DNA of 64,000 bases from positions 62,001 through 126,000 of the forward strand of contig NZ_SNYO01000007.1 of the NCBI RefSeq assembly GCF_004363095.1. The letters run 5' to 3'. The stretch's first letter is position 1. Each line of letters starts with the position of its first letter. Below are positions 56,059-63,440 of this stretch, piece after piece. The notes beneath the pieces were generated by a model. The model worked only from the letters and a program-made list of their open reading frames with translations, was not told the DNA's origin and searched no databases. Position numbers and translations under genes: made by a program. This DNA is from Actinomycetospora succinea. Its GTDB lineage: Bacteria; Actinomycetota; Actinomycetes; Mycobacteriales; Pseudonocardiaceae.

Positions 56059-56616
56059 TCAGGCGGTCGCTGCTCGGCGCGATTCCAGCGCGCGGACGAC
56101 CCATTCGGGGTCGAAGCCGGCGACGACATCCCCACCTGTACCGGAACGAACGGGAACAGGCGGTCCCAGACGACCGGAGTGTGGGTCGAGGAACATCACA
56201 CCGGCCGACGTGAGCGTGTCAAGGGTCGACGCCCATGCCGGGTGAGCCCACAGCCGGTCGTTGACGAACAGCACCGACACGATGGTCGCTCCGGTGCCGA
56301 GTGCATCGCACAGAGTCCCGGTCACGTGGTTGTCCATGACGCCGCGGGCGATCTTGTTGGCCGTGTTAAAGGTCAGCGGGAACGCCACGACGTGATCGGG
56401 GCGGCTCTCTCGTCGTTGCTCGTCGGGCTGGCGACGGCGTGTGGACGCAGGTGCTTCCGACGCCTTGGACAACGTGTCGGCGTCGATCCATTCACTCCCG
56501 GACTCGGTCACGCCGGCCGACACCGACCAGCCGGCGCCGACCAGCGCGCGCGCCACCTCGTCAGCTCGGGCTGCCAGCGGAGCACCGCAGACGACCAGGC
56601 CAAGAGGCGACGACAT
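56059..56616 (-). CDS. Flavoprotein-domain protein (PPC decarboxylase-like)
   Basis: A 185-residue protein of the flavoprotein superfamily. The N-terminal PLGLVVCGAPLAARADEVARALVGAGW resembles the Rossmann start, and the central VVAFPLTFNTANKIARGVMDN matches the FMN-binding APATFNTANKIAxGIxD-type motif of actinobacterial flavoproteins. It follows the Xre regulator stop by 4 bases. This regulator-flavoprotein pairing recurs in actinobacterial mobile elements; its role is unknown. Confidence 0.75.
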   Translation of the reverse strand: MSSPLGLVVCGAPLAARADEVARALVGAGWSVSAGVTESGSEWIDADTLSKASEAPASTRRRQPDEQRRESRPDHVVAFPLTFNTANKIARGVMDNHVTGTLCDALGTGATIVSVLFVNDRLWAHPAWASTLDTLTSAGVMFLDPHSGRLGPPVPVRSGTGGDVVAGFDPEWVVRALESRRAATA

Positions 56617-56620
56617 GACG

Positions 56621-57826
56621 TCAGTGCAGCACACCCGCGCGGGTCGCGAGAGCTTGCAGCGCCGAGCCGTGGCCGCGCTTGGACCGCGCGAGCATCTCGC
56701 GAATGACCTCTCGGGCCATCACGTTGTGCGCGACCGCTTCGGATGCGGCGCTCTCCGCCTCGAGGAGGTTCAGCGTCGCCTCCGCGTCGCGCTTGCGCTG
56801 CGCCTGGGCCCACGCCAGATCGAGATTCACCTGAGCGCGACGGCTCGCGAGACCCTCGGGCAGCCGGTCGAGGTCGACCGCGGCCGCTGCGTCGAGCGCC
56901 GCTGCCGGGTCGCCGAGCTCGGCTGCCACCGAGACCCGGTGGATCGCAACGTTCGTCGGGCCGAAGGCGGTCCAGGCGTAATTCGCGTCGTGCCCGAGCA
57001 TCTCTGCGAGCATCTGAGCGCGATCGAGCCGGCGCTCCGCCTCCCACTTCTCAGCGCGACGGGCGGCGATCACGCTGGATATCAGCCAGAGTGCGCCGGC
57101 TACGGAAACCAGCGCCGGGTCGTCCGACCGCACGCGCGGCACGAGCTGCTCAGCCATCCGCGTCGCGAGCTGCTCGGCCTGGTCGACCTGATCCGACCGC
57201 AGGAGCGCAGTCACGACCTGATAGATCGCCATGCCCTGCACGACGTTCGAGTCGGTGCGGCCTGCTGCCATCGCCGCGCGATCCGCTGTCACAGCGCCGA
57301 GGTCGCCGACGCCGAGCTTCGTCAGCAGCTTCGAGGCGACGACGTATGCCTCGACATAGGACAGTGCCGCCTCGCGGTCATCACCGGCCGCGCCCAGAAG
57401 CGCCGAGTCTGCCTGTCCGATCAGCAACGGCAGCTCGCGGATGACGCTCGCGTACTTGGCCGCCTGATACTCCTGGTGGAGGTCCGAGGCCACGGCGCGA
57501 AGCGACGTCGCCGTCGGCGCCGGTACGTCGTCCTCCACGAGGTTCGCGTATCGAGTGAGTACCGAGCGAATCTCGCCGAGTCCCTCGGCCCGAGGGCCGC
57601 CGTTCGGTGCAAGCTGCCACGGAGTGCCTGTGAGCGCTTGCACCTCAACGTCGAGCAGCCGCGAGAGGTCAAGGAGAACGGACATGCGGTCGACAGATCG
57701 AACGCCACGCTCGACCTGCGAAAGCCAGGACTCAGAACGTCCCAGCAAGCCTGCTAGGGCGGCCTGACTGATGCCGCGACGGCGACGATAGGTAGCGATT
57801 CGCTTGCCTATAGACTCGCCGACCAT
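56621..57826 (-). CDS. Xre-family HTH regulator with TPR-like C-terminus
   Basis: A 401-residue regulator. HTH_3 spans about 4-60 (IGKRIATYRRRRGISQAALAGLLGRSESWLSQVERGVRSVDRMSVLLDL). A long all-helical region with TPR-like repeats follows (EAALSYVEAYVVASKLLTKLG, QVDQAEQLATRMAEQL, DPAAALDAAAAVDL). Similar regulators sense small molecules or peptides through the TPR part. ATG 57826 was chosen because the domain begins there, with CATACT 6 bases upstream; the frame is open seven codons further. It diverges from the cargo gene and may control the element. Confidence 0.85.
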   Translation of the reverse strand: MVGESIGKRIATYRRRRGISQAALAGLLGRSESWLSQVERGVRSVDRMSVLLDLSRLLDVEVQALTGTPWQLAPNGGPRAEGLGEIRSVLTRYANLVEDDVPAPTATSLRAVASDLHQEYQAAKYASVIRELPLLIGQADSALLGAAGDDREAALSYVEAYVVASKLLTKLGVGDLGAVTADRAAMAAGRTDSNVVQGMAIYQVVTALLRSDQVDQAEQLATRMAEQLVPRVRSDDPALVSVAGALWLISSVIAARRAEKWEAERRLDRAQMLAEMLGHDANYAWTAFGPTNVAIHRVSVAAELGDPAAALDAAAAVDLDRLPEGLASRRAQVNLDLAWAQAQRKRDAEATLNLLEAESAASEAVAHNVMAREVIREMLARSKRGHGSALQALATRAGVLH

Positions 57827-57913
57827 GCATTCAGTATGACACAACAACTCCTTGGATGCACCAACAAAGACTCCTGGATCGCCGAAAATAATGACTCGAC
57901 AGTAGGAGGATGA

Positions 57914-58639
57914 GTGCCAACGTTCTTAGCCGTGCTATCCGCGATCTCGCCGATTCTTACCGCGGCTGTCGCTATCGGAGCGATTGTCTACACTCGGCGG
58001 AGTGCCTCCGACACAATCAAGAAGGATCTCGGCGTCAAGCTGTGGGACAAGAGGACGGAGGTCTACCAGGACCTCATGTTGTACGTGAACGAGAGTGACA
58101 TCCGAAAGATGGGCTCAGTCGAAGATTTCTGCGAGAGAGCGCGAGCTGGTGACTCCGCTCTCATTCCCGTCGACGTCGACAGCGAGGAATGGAAGCGTCT
58201 GGGCTCTCGGGTAAGCATCTATGCTTCGAAGAATGTCGCTTCCCTCTTTTCTTTTTGGAAGTTCACTCTCGCGGGTTGGTCGTGGAACCGATCTGCTCTG
58301 GTCGTGAACTCAGATAAGGACAACCCGGACTTTGACCGTGATGCCGCCGAACGAGATGAAGAGGAGACGGCTAAGTCGCTGACCCTTCTTCGAGACGAGC
58401 TACTCTTGCATATCCGGGCGGAGCTCGACTTTCGTCAGCGTGCTATGCCCAAGATCGAGTTTCGCCGAGGTGCTGTTGACGGATTCCAGGCCATTCGAAT
58501 GACGACGCGTGCACCGTTCAGTCCGATGGAATTGGTCGCCGACTCGTACGGCATGATGATTGCTTCCGGCCACCGAGAGCCGGATGGCTGGAGCTTCACC
58601 CTTGTGTTCGATCGGGACCTCTTCGGGCAGGACGGCTAG
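57914..58639 (+). CDS. AICE cargo: N-terminal TM protein of unknown function
   Basis: A 241-residue protein. One TM (about 4-26, FLAVLSAISPILTAAVAIGAIVY) is followed by TRRSASDTIKKDLGVKLWDKRTEVYQDLM and a mixed cytoplasmic domain. GTG 57914 has a strong AGGAGGATGA. Codon use is clearly lower in GC than the chromosome, pointing to recent transfer. The K-X-W-X-K-R-X-E-X-Y pattern recurs in many orphan actinobacterial proteins, but no function is known. A hairpin follows. Confidence 0.7.
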   Translation: MPTFLAVLSAISPILTAAVAIGAIVYTRRSASDTIKKDLGVKLWDKRTEVYQDLMLYVNESDIRKMGSVEDFCERARAGDSALIPVDVDSEEWKRLGSRVSIYASKNVASLFSFWKFTLAGWSWNRSALVVNSDKDNPDFDRDAAERDEEETAKSLTLLRDELLLHIRAELDFRQRAMPKIEFRRGAVDGFQAIRMTTRAPFSPMELVADSYGMMIASGHREPDGWSFTLVFDRDLFGQDG

Positions 58640-58667
58640 TGGTGAGGATTTTCTCTACGTCTTCAAG

Positions 58668-58685
58668 CCGGCCCTGACGGGCCGG
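58668..58685. terminator. Hairpin after the TM cargo gene
   Basis: A perfect 7-bp G/C stem (58668-58674 with 58679-58685) with a 4-base loop lies 28 bases past the stop of the TM cargo gene. Confidence 0.5.
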
Positions 58686-58769
58686 ACGGGCGGGCTCGCT
58701 GCGGCCCCGCCTCCTGTCTTCGACCCGGCGTGCCGCGCGGCCACGCCCGCCGAGGCCCCCCCCGTTCCG

Positions 58770-59324
58770 CTATAGACGAGGAAGCCCTAAGCGGCTGCGC
58801 CAGTCGATCACCACGGTCATGTAATCGAAGCAGGCCAGGTCGAGCCACCTTCCTTGCAGGCTGCCACCCTTCGCGGTCGTGCGCACGATCTCGCTCCGGA
58901 TTTCGTCAGCGATGTCAAGATTCGATAGTTCCGAATAGTCGAAATCGAGCTCGAACTCCTTGCCCTGCCACTCATAGCGTTCCTGACGAAAACGTCGTTG
59001 AAACCGCTTCTGCGGCAGTTTGTACGTATACGCTTTGACGCACGGTCCCGGACCGTCATGTATGAGCCTGAGCCAGCCGATCACCTGAGCGTACGGGAAT
59101 CCGCCTCGGTCATGGACGAGCGAGTCCATCAGTCTGTCCTCAACGCGCTGTATCTGCTCAGGCGAGGCAACTTCGACCACGGATGGCAACATCATGCTCC
59201 TAGCGGTTTCGCGCAGCTCCTCGCGTTCCTTATCCCATCGTTTGGGAGTTACTCGGTAGGCGGCGATCTCAAAGAGCGGTGAGCCGAACTCGGCTCCGAT
59301 GTTCTCGACCGGGCGTCTCTTCAT
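58770..59324 (-). CDS. AICE cargo: protein of unknown function
   Basis: A 184-residue protein that I do not recognise. The N-terminal half is helical (WDKEREELRETARSMMLPSVVEVASPEQIQRVEDRLMDSLV), and the rest is rich in aromatic and charged residues (FPYAQVIGWLRLIHDGPG, RFRQERYEWQGKEFELDFDYSELSNLDIADEIRSEI). It has no TM. GC is lower than the chromosome. It is convergent with the TM cargo gene, an arrangement typical of independently acquired cargo. Confidence 0.65.
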   Translation of the reverse strand: MKRRPVENIGAEFGSPLFEIAAYRVTPKRWDKEREELRETARSMMLPSVVEVASPEQIQRVEDRLMDSLVHDRGGFPYAQVIGWLRLIHDGPGPCVKAYTYKLPQKRFQRRFRQERYEWQGKEFELDFDYSELSNLDIADEIRSEIVRTTAKGGSLQGRWLDLACFDYMTVVIDWRSRLGLPRL

Positions 59325-59490
59325 TGCGAGAGATTATCGAGGTTCTAGCGGCTAAGCTAGCTCCGCGAGCTGAGGGCGGGGTAGGGGTAGTCCTCGCTCG
59401 CCGGGTCGAAGTGCGCTCTACCTGTAGCTATGGGTCGACTTCCGACACGACACTAGGCTAAACGGGTAATCTTGCTTGAAGATCCAAAAC

Positions 59491-59556
59491 AGTTGTCAGA
59501 TTTGTGGTTCCCCCACCCGTCTCGCAGTCTCACCAAATGTCAGAGGACCTGACATT
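59491..59556. promoter_or_regulatory. TGTCAG operator-like cluster
   Basis: A perfect inverted repeat AATGTCAG-N5-CTGACATT (59536-59543 and 59549-59556) and a third TGTCAG half-site (59495-59500) lie upstream of the small gene at 59601. They may bind the element's regulator. Confidence 0.35.
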
Positions 59557-59600
59557 GGCAAAGTGGCGAGGACGTTCTGCTCACCGCTATGAAGGTCCCT

Positions 59601-59873
59601 ATGAACGAAGACCACGACCACGGGGGCCTTAGCCCAAACCGTTGCCATTCTCTATCTCGGCAATTCGACGCCGATAAAGGCGAAGAGCGTCGAGTTCCTC
59701 GTCGTGCGGACCCTCGCGAGCAGTCTACTGCTACGTCGTCAGGTGCACGCGGGCGCGCGCGTGCGCGATTGCGCCGCGCCCTCTACGTAGCTGGAGGGCT
59801 TCTGCTCTCCGGGCTAGCCACCGAGGCAGGCAGCAAGATCCTTGATGCCCTCGTATCTTGGATCGGACTCTAG
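59601..59873 (+). CDS. Small AICE protein with C-terminal hydrophobic helix
   Basis: About 90 residues. The N-terminal half is charged and His/Arg-rich, and the C-terminal half has one hydrophobic helix (YVAGGLLLSGLATEAGSKILDALVSWIGL) consistent with a tail anchor or a small membrane peptide. ATG 59601 has AAGG 6-9 bases upstream; ATG 59589 is in frame. No homology is recognised. Confidence 0.45.
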   Translation: MNEDHDHGGLSPNRCHSLSRQFDADKGEERRVPRRADPREQSTATSSGARGRARARLRRALYVAGGLLLSGLATEAGSKILDALVSWIGL

Positions 59874-59974
59874 GAGTGCCGTCGGCGGGGCGCTCGCCGC
59901 CCCCGCACCCCAGGCGACCTCCGGGGAGGGGGTAGGGCAGGTCTCCCCGCCGGCCACCGCGAGGGCGTAGCACC

Positions 59975-60036
59975 CCAGGGCCAGGGGGCCAGGTCGTTCA
60001 GCGCGTCGGGTGCTCCACCTGGCCCCCTGGCCCTGG
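59975..60036. repeat. Perfect 20-bp inverted repeat with 22-base loop
   Basis: Arms 59975-59994 and 60017-60036 are exact complements. The G/C content makes it very stable. It may be a terminator for the small upstream gene or a single-strand origin for rolling-circle replication. Confidence 0.6.
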
Positions 60037-60124
60037 CGCGCTCCGGGAGGACCTGGCCGACGGGGAGACCGCACAGGCCCGTCATGTCTGGACTACGTCG
60101 ACGAGCTCGGGCAGCGTGCCGGAC

Positions 60125-60325
60125 ATGACCGAGCAGGAGCAGGTCCAGGCCCAGGGTGAGCAGGATGCCTCGATCGCGCTCGCCGAGGAGGACTACTGGC
60201 AGATAGCCGGCGGCGGGATGCTCACGGTCCGACCGGTCGAGGAGTGGGTCCCGAGGGCGCACCGACGTGCCTACCTCGACGGTGCGGCGTCCGTCCTCGG
60301 CTACAAGCCGCTCATCTCGGCCTGA
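60125..60325 (+). CDS. Small protein at the right end of the AICE
   Basis: A 66-residue ORF (from GTG 60116, 69 residues) with an acidic, Gln-rich N-terminus and VRPVEEWVPRAHRRAYLDGAASVLGYKPL. It has chromosome-like GC3. I do not recognise it. It ends 155 bases before attR. Confidence 0.45.
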   Translation: MTEQEQVQAQGEQDASIALAEEDYWQIAGGGMLTVRPVEEWVPRAHRRAYLDGAASVLGYKPLISA

Positions 60326-60480
60326 CGCCGGGACAAGATCACCGGCACCGCTTACTGCCCTCTACCGGCCGCTAACGACCAGCAGGGCCGGGAGACGGCC
60401 GGAACCTCGCGAGAGCGTCAGCGCAGCTCAGCGCGGGTGCTCACCATCGACCGCGAACGTCACCAAGCCCGGACTACGAC

Positions 60481-60517
60481 TCCGTTGGTTGTGGGTTCGA
60501 GTCCCACGGGGCCCACC
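60481..60517 (+). repeat. attR, 37-bp direct repeat of the tRNA-Lys 3' half
   Basis: Identical to 50547-50583 and flanked by non-tRNA sequence. It marks the right boundary of the element and is not a functional tRNA. Confidence 0.95.
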
Positions 60518-60535
60518 ACTCTGCCCAGCGCCCGA

Positions 60536-60865
60536 TCACCGGGCCGGCCGGTACTGGGCCGCCACGCCCTGCGCGCGCTCCAGCGACTCCTTCCACTGCT
60601 GCGTGCTCAACAGGCGTGTCGTCCGACCCGACCGGGCCGCCCCTCCCGCGCCGATGGTGAGCGCCACGCTGGCCGCCGCCGTGTCGTCGGGCGCGTCGAA
60701 GACGATCACGATGTCGCGCTCGCCGAGGGGGTGACCGGCGACCACGACCGTGACGCCGGCAGCGTCGTAGAGGCCTCTGGTGGCCTCCAGGCGATCCTGG
60801 GGCTCGCGGATCTGGGCCGCCAGCGACTCGGCCGTATAGGCGGCCTCGTACATGTACAACGGCAT
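60536..60865 (-). CDS. GYD-domain protein
   Basis: A 109-residue ferredoxin-like small protein with the family's MYEAAYTAESLAAQI, GVTVVVAGHPLGERDIVIVFDAPDD and SVALTIGAGGAARSGRTTRLLS motifs. Function is unknown. It lies just outside attR, on the resident chromosome. Confidence 0.85.
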   Translation of the reverse strand: MPLYMYEAAYTAESLAAQIREPQDRLEATRGLYDAAGVTVVVAGHPLGERDIVIVFDAPDDTAAASVALTIGAGGAARSGRTTRLLSTQQWKESLERAQGVAAQYRPAR

Positions 60866-60912
60866 CGCCGACCTCCTCGGGTTTCGCGCCTCGGTGCGAA
60901 CGCACCTACTCG

Positions 60913-61314
60913 TCAGCGGCCGAGCGCCACGTGGAAAGCGTGCGCGTCGGAGATGTCCTCGAAGGAGGCTTCCAGTCCGTCACGCATGCGGACCACGTGC
61001 GCGAACCGGGATCGGAACGACGTCCCGCTCTCCCGAGCGGTCCCGGCGAACCAGCCGAGCACGACGATCACGTCCCCGGCCTCGAGGAACTCGTCGGGGG
61101 TCACCGTGAACTCGCTCCAGTCCTCGGGGATCGGGGCGAACACGTTGTCCACGATCGCCTGGGGTCCGACGTAGCGGCCCTGATAGGGCCCGGCCCCCTC
61201 GATGCACTCGATGTCGGGCTGCATCACCGCGAGCACACCCGGCACGTCGCCGCTGTTGAAGGCGCCGTACGCGCCCTGGACGGTGGCAACGTTGGTGCTC
61301 TGCGTGGTCGTCAC
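60913..61314 (-). CDS. SnoaL-like (NTF2-fold) protein
   Basis: A 133-residue cone-shaped NTF2-like protein: NVATVQGAYGAFNSGDVPGVLAVMQPDIECIEG, then VDNVFAPI, and VIVVLGWFAGTARESGTSF with a C-terminal HVVRMRDGL strand. Such proteins are isomerases, hydrolases or binding proteins; the specific role is unknown. GTG 61314 was chosen where homology begins. Confidence 0.8.
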   Translation of the reverse strand: MTTTQSTNVATVQGAYGAFNSGDVPGVLAVMQPDIECIEGAGPYQGRYVGPQAIVDNVFAPIPEDWSEFTVTPDEFLEAGDVIVVLGWFAGTARESGTSFRSRFAHVVRMRDGLEASFEDISDAHAFHVALGR

Positions 61315-61404
61315 AGAGCCAGCATCTACCGCGTCACACAGCGCGGACATGACGGCAACTACGTACTGGTCTGCGCGCCCATGACAGCGGGTGCAGCGGC
61401 TCGG

Positions 61405-62562
61405 TCACGCGAACGGCCCGCCCGGCCCGAAGGCGTGCGCGGCGAAGCGCTCGGCGATCAGGCGGTGGGTGGCCGGATCGGGGTGCAGGCGGTCGGGCAG
61501 GGGCAGCGCGGCGGCGTCGCCCTCGCCGTAGAGATCGAGCCCGTCGAGCAGGTGCAGGTTCGCGTCGTCGGCGCGCTGGGCGACGACGCGGGCGAGCTCG
61601 TCGCGGACCACCCGCAGCGAGAGCTTCCCGGTGGGTCCGGCGTTCACGTCGGCCGGGTCGCCGGTGGCCCGGAACCGGACCGTGCCGTCCGCGAAGTCGG
61701 GCGCGCCCGGGCCGGGGGTCGTCTCGTGGATCGGGCAGAGGATCGGCCCGACGACCAGCAGCGGCGTGGTCGGGTGCCCGTCGCGGACCGTGTCGAGGAA
61801 GCCGTGCACGGCGGGGGCGAACGCCCGCCGGCGCATGAGGTCGCCGTTCACGATGTTGATCCCGATCTTGATGCTGAGGAGGTCCGCGGGCATCGCGGCG
61901 ATGGCGCGCGCGACGAACGGGTCGAGCATCATGCCGCCGCTGAACCCGAGGTTGACCAGCTCGAGGCCGCAGCTCGTGGCCACGAGCGAGGGCCACGTCC
62001 CGGTCGGACCCGCGGCGTTGGACCCCTGGCTGATCGAGCTGCCGTGGTGCACCCACACCGGCCGGTCGCCCGACGGTTCGGGGCTCACCGGGGCGTCGGC
62101 ACGCAGCGCGACGAGCTCGGTCGGCTCCTGGTGGGGCAGCCAGACCTCGAGCCGCTTCTCCCGCGGCGGCAGCCCCGCGAACCGGATCGTGGCGACCGGC
62201 CCGTCGTGGGTCTCGGCCTCGCCCGTGGCGAGGTCGAGGACGACGGCGCGGCCGCCGCTCGAGTGCTGCTGGTCGGTGGGGACGCCGTCGACGAGCAGGT
62301 CGAAGCGCCCGTCGGGACGCGGCGGCATGCCCCGGAACGACGTGGTGGTGCGGTGGGCGTCGATCTCGACGACGGTGGCCGTCGTCCGCAGCACCAGCCG
62401 GACCCCCGCCGGGCACGACTCGGCGCCGAGGACCTGCGCCTCCGCGCGCGCCCGTGCCGCCGCGGGCAGGCGGTGCGGTCGGACCCCGCGATCGGTGGCC
62501 TCCAGCTCGACCGCGCCGCGCACGAGCTCGGCGGTGATCGGCACGGCGGTCAGGTCAGGCAC
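61405..62562 (-). CDS. SGNH/GDSL-family hydrolase with N-terminal beta domain
   Basis: A 385-residue protein. The N-terminal half is a beta-sandwich-like region (about 25-165). The C-terminal half is an SGNH domain with the nucleophile in WVHHGSSISQGSNA, NLGFSGGMML, IKIGINIVNG and the Asp/His in LPDRLHPDPATH. This matches GDSL-like acyl esterases of the carbohydrate esterase group. The start overlaps the TetR remnant stop by 13 bases. Confidence 0.85.
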   Translation of the reverse strand: MPDLTAVPITAELVRGAVELEATDRGVRPHRLPAAARARAEAQVLGAESCPAGVRLVLRTTATVVEIDAHRTTTSFRGMPPRPDGRFDLLVDGVPTDQQHSSGGRAVVLDLATGEAETHDGPVATIRFAGLPPREKRLEVWLPHQEPTELVALRADAPVSPEPSGDRPVWVHHGSSISQGSNAAGPTGTWPSLVATSCGLELVNLGFSGGMMLDPFVARAIAAMPADLLSIKIGINIVNGDLMRRRAFAPAVHGFLDTVRDGHPTTPLLVVGPILCPIHETTPGPGAPDFADGTVRFRATGDPADVNAGPTGKLSLRVVRDELARVVAQRADDANLHLLDGLDLYGEGDAAALPLPDRLHPDPATHRLIAERFAAHAFGPGGPFA

Positions 62563-62954
62563 GGCGGCGTCCCCTCCAGGACGGTGTCGAGGGCGTCGAG
62601 CACCCAGGTCCAGCTCTGCTCGGATCCGGGCTCGCTGTGGCTGAACCCGCCGGCGAGCTCGAGGTTCACGAAGCCCCGGAAGGTGCTGCCCAGCAGGCGC
62701 ACCGCGTGGGCCTCGTCGGGCTCGGGCAGGCCGTAGCCGCGCAGCACCGCCCGGATCATGCGGGTGTGCCGGGGCCCGGCGCTCGCGGCGGCGTCGGCCG
62801 GGTCGAGCCGGTACTCGCCGGCGGCGTAGCGGCCGGGGTGGTCGCGGGCGTACTCCCGGTAGACGTCACCCAACGCCACGAGGGCGTCCCGGCCGGCCCG
62901 TCCGGCCAGGGCCGCCGCGCCGAGATCGGCCATCTCGGCCAGCGCCAGCCGACA
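62550..62954 (-). pseudogene. TetR-family remnant (C-terminal domain only)
   Basis: The frame from LALAEMADLG through LRGYGLPEPDEAHAVRLLGSTFRGFVNLELAGGF is the ligand-binding C-terminal domain (TetR_C_33 type) of a TetR regulator. The DNA-binding HTH and about the first 60-80 residues are missing; upstream sequence changes abruptly to unrelated bases near 62955-62985 and then to the VOC gene. A truncated ORF from ATG 62933 (127 residues) remains. It is probably non-functional as a repressor. Confidence 0.7.
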
Positions 62955-62986
62955 TGGGAAAGGAGGGTAATGCCCGTAGCCAGGAG

Positions 62987-63388
62987 CTAGGGCGTGGGCT
63001 GGACCACGGAGATCACCTGGCCGTCCGGGTCGCGGAACCAGGCGATGAGCACGTCCCCGAAGTCGGCGATGCCCCGCTCGTCGGTCCGCCACGGCGGCTC
63101 GCCGTCCATGGACTCCAGGACGACGCCGCGCTCCCGCAGGTCGGCGACGGTCCCGGGGAGGTCGTGCGTCCGGAACGACGCCAGGGGCCACCCCGCCTGC
63201 CCGGCATAGCCGGCGTCGCTCATCAGGTAGAGGAGCGTGCCGCCCCCGGCCCGCAGGACGGTGCCGCCGCCCGGCACCGGCTCGCCGGCGAGGCCGAGGG
63301 TCTCCTCGTAGAACGCCCGGGAGCGGGCCATGTCCGACACCGGGACGACGGTGGCGACCGCCAGGTCGGCGGGGGAGGTCGAGGTCAC
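62987..63388 (-). CDS. VOC-family (glyoxalase-like) protein
   Basis: A 133-residue vicinal oxygen chelate fold: VATVVPVSDMARSRAFYEETLGL, LLYLMSDAGYAG, and IAWFRDPDGQVISVVQ. Metal ligands are partly replaced, so it may be a binding or resistance protein rather than a glyoxalase. The GTG start is used. It lies between the TetR remnant and the aldo/keto reductase. Confidence 0.85.
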   Translation of the reverse strand: MTSTSPADLAVATVVPVSDMARSRAFYEETLGLAGEPVPGGGTVLRAGGGTLLYLMSDAGYAGQAGWPLASFRTHDLPGTVADLRERGVVLESMDGEPPWRTDERGIADFGDVLIAWFRDPDGQVISVVQPTP

Positions 63389-63440
63389 GCCTGCGATCCT
63401 GGAAGAGGACTGACGAGTATGTCAATCGAACCATCGCCGG

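Larger units (their letters stand above)
50547..60517. mobile_element. Integrated actinomycete conjugative element (AICE) in tRNA-Lys
   Basis: A 9.97-kb element lies between two identical 37-bp sequences, one completing tRNA-Lys and one at the far end. Gene content in order is int, xis, RepSA-like rep, FtsK-like motor, a membrane protein, two small proteins, a flavoprotein, an Xre-type regulator and lower-GC cargo. This is the pSAM2-type AICE plan: site-specific integration, rolling-circle replication, and double-stranded DNA transfer through a hexameric motor. A Pra-like activator and NUDIX gene are not evident. Confidence 0.92.

Noticed and set aside
60474-60520. Possible second tRNA-Lys gene at the attR repeat
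   Set aside because: Only the 3' half (anticodon stem to T-arm) is present; the acceptor 5' strand and D-arm are missing, so it is an att site.
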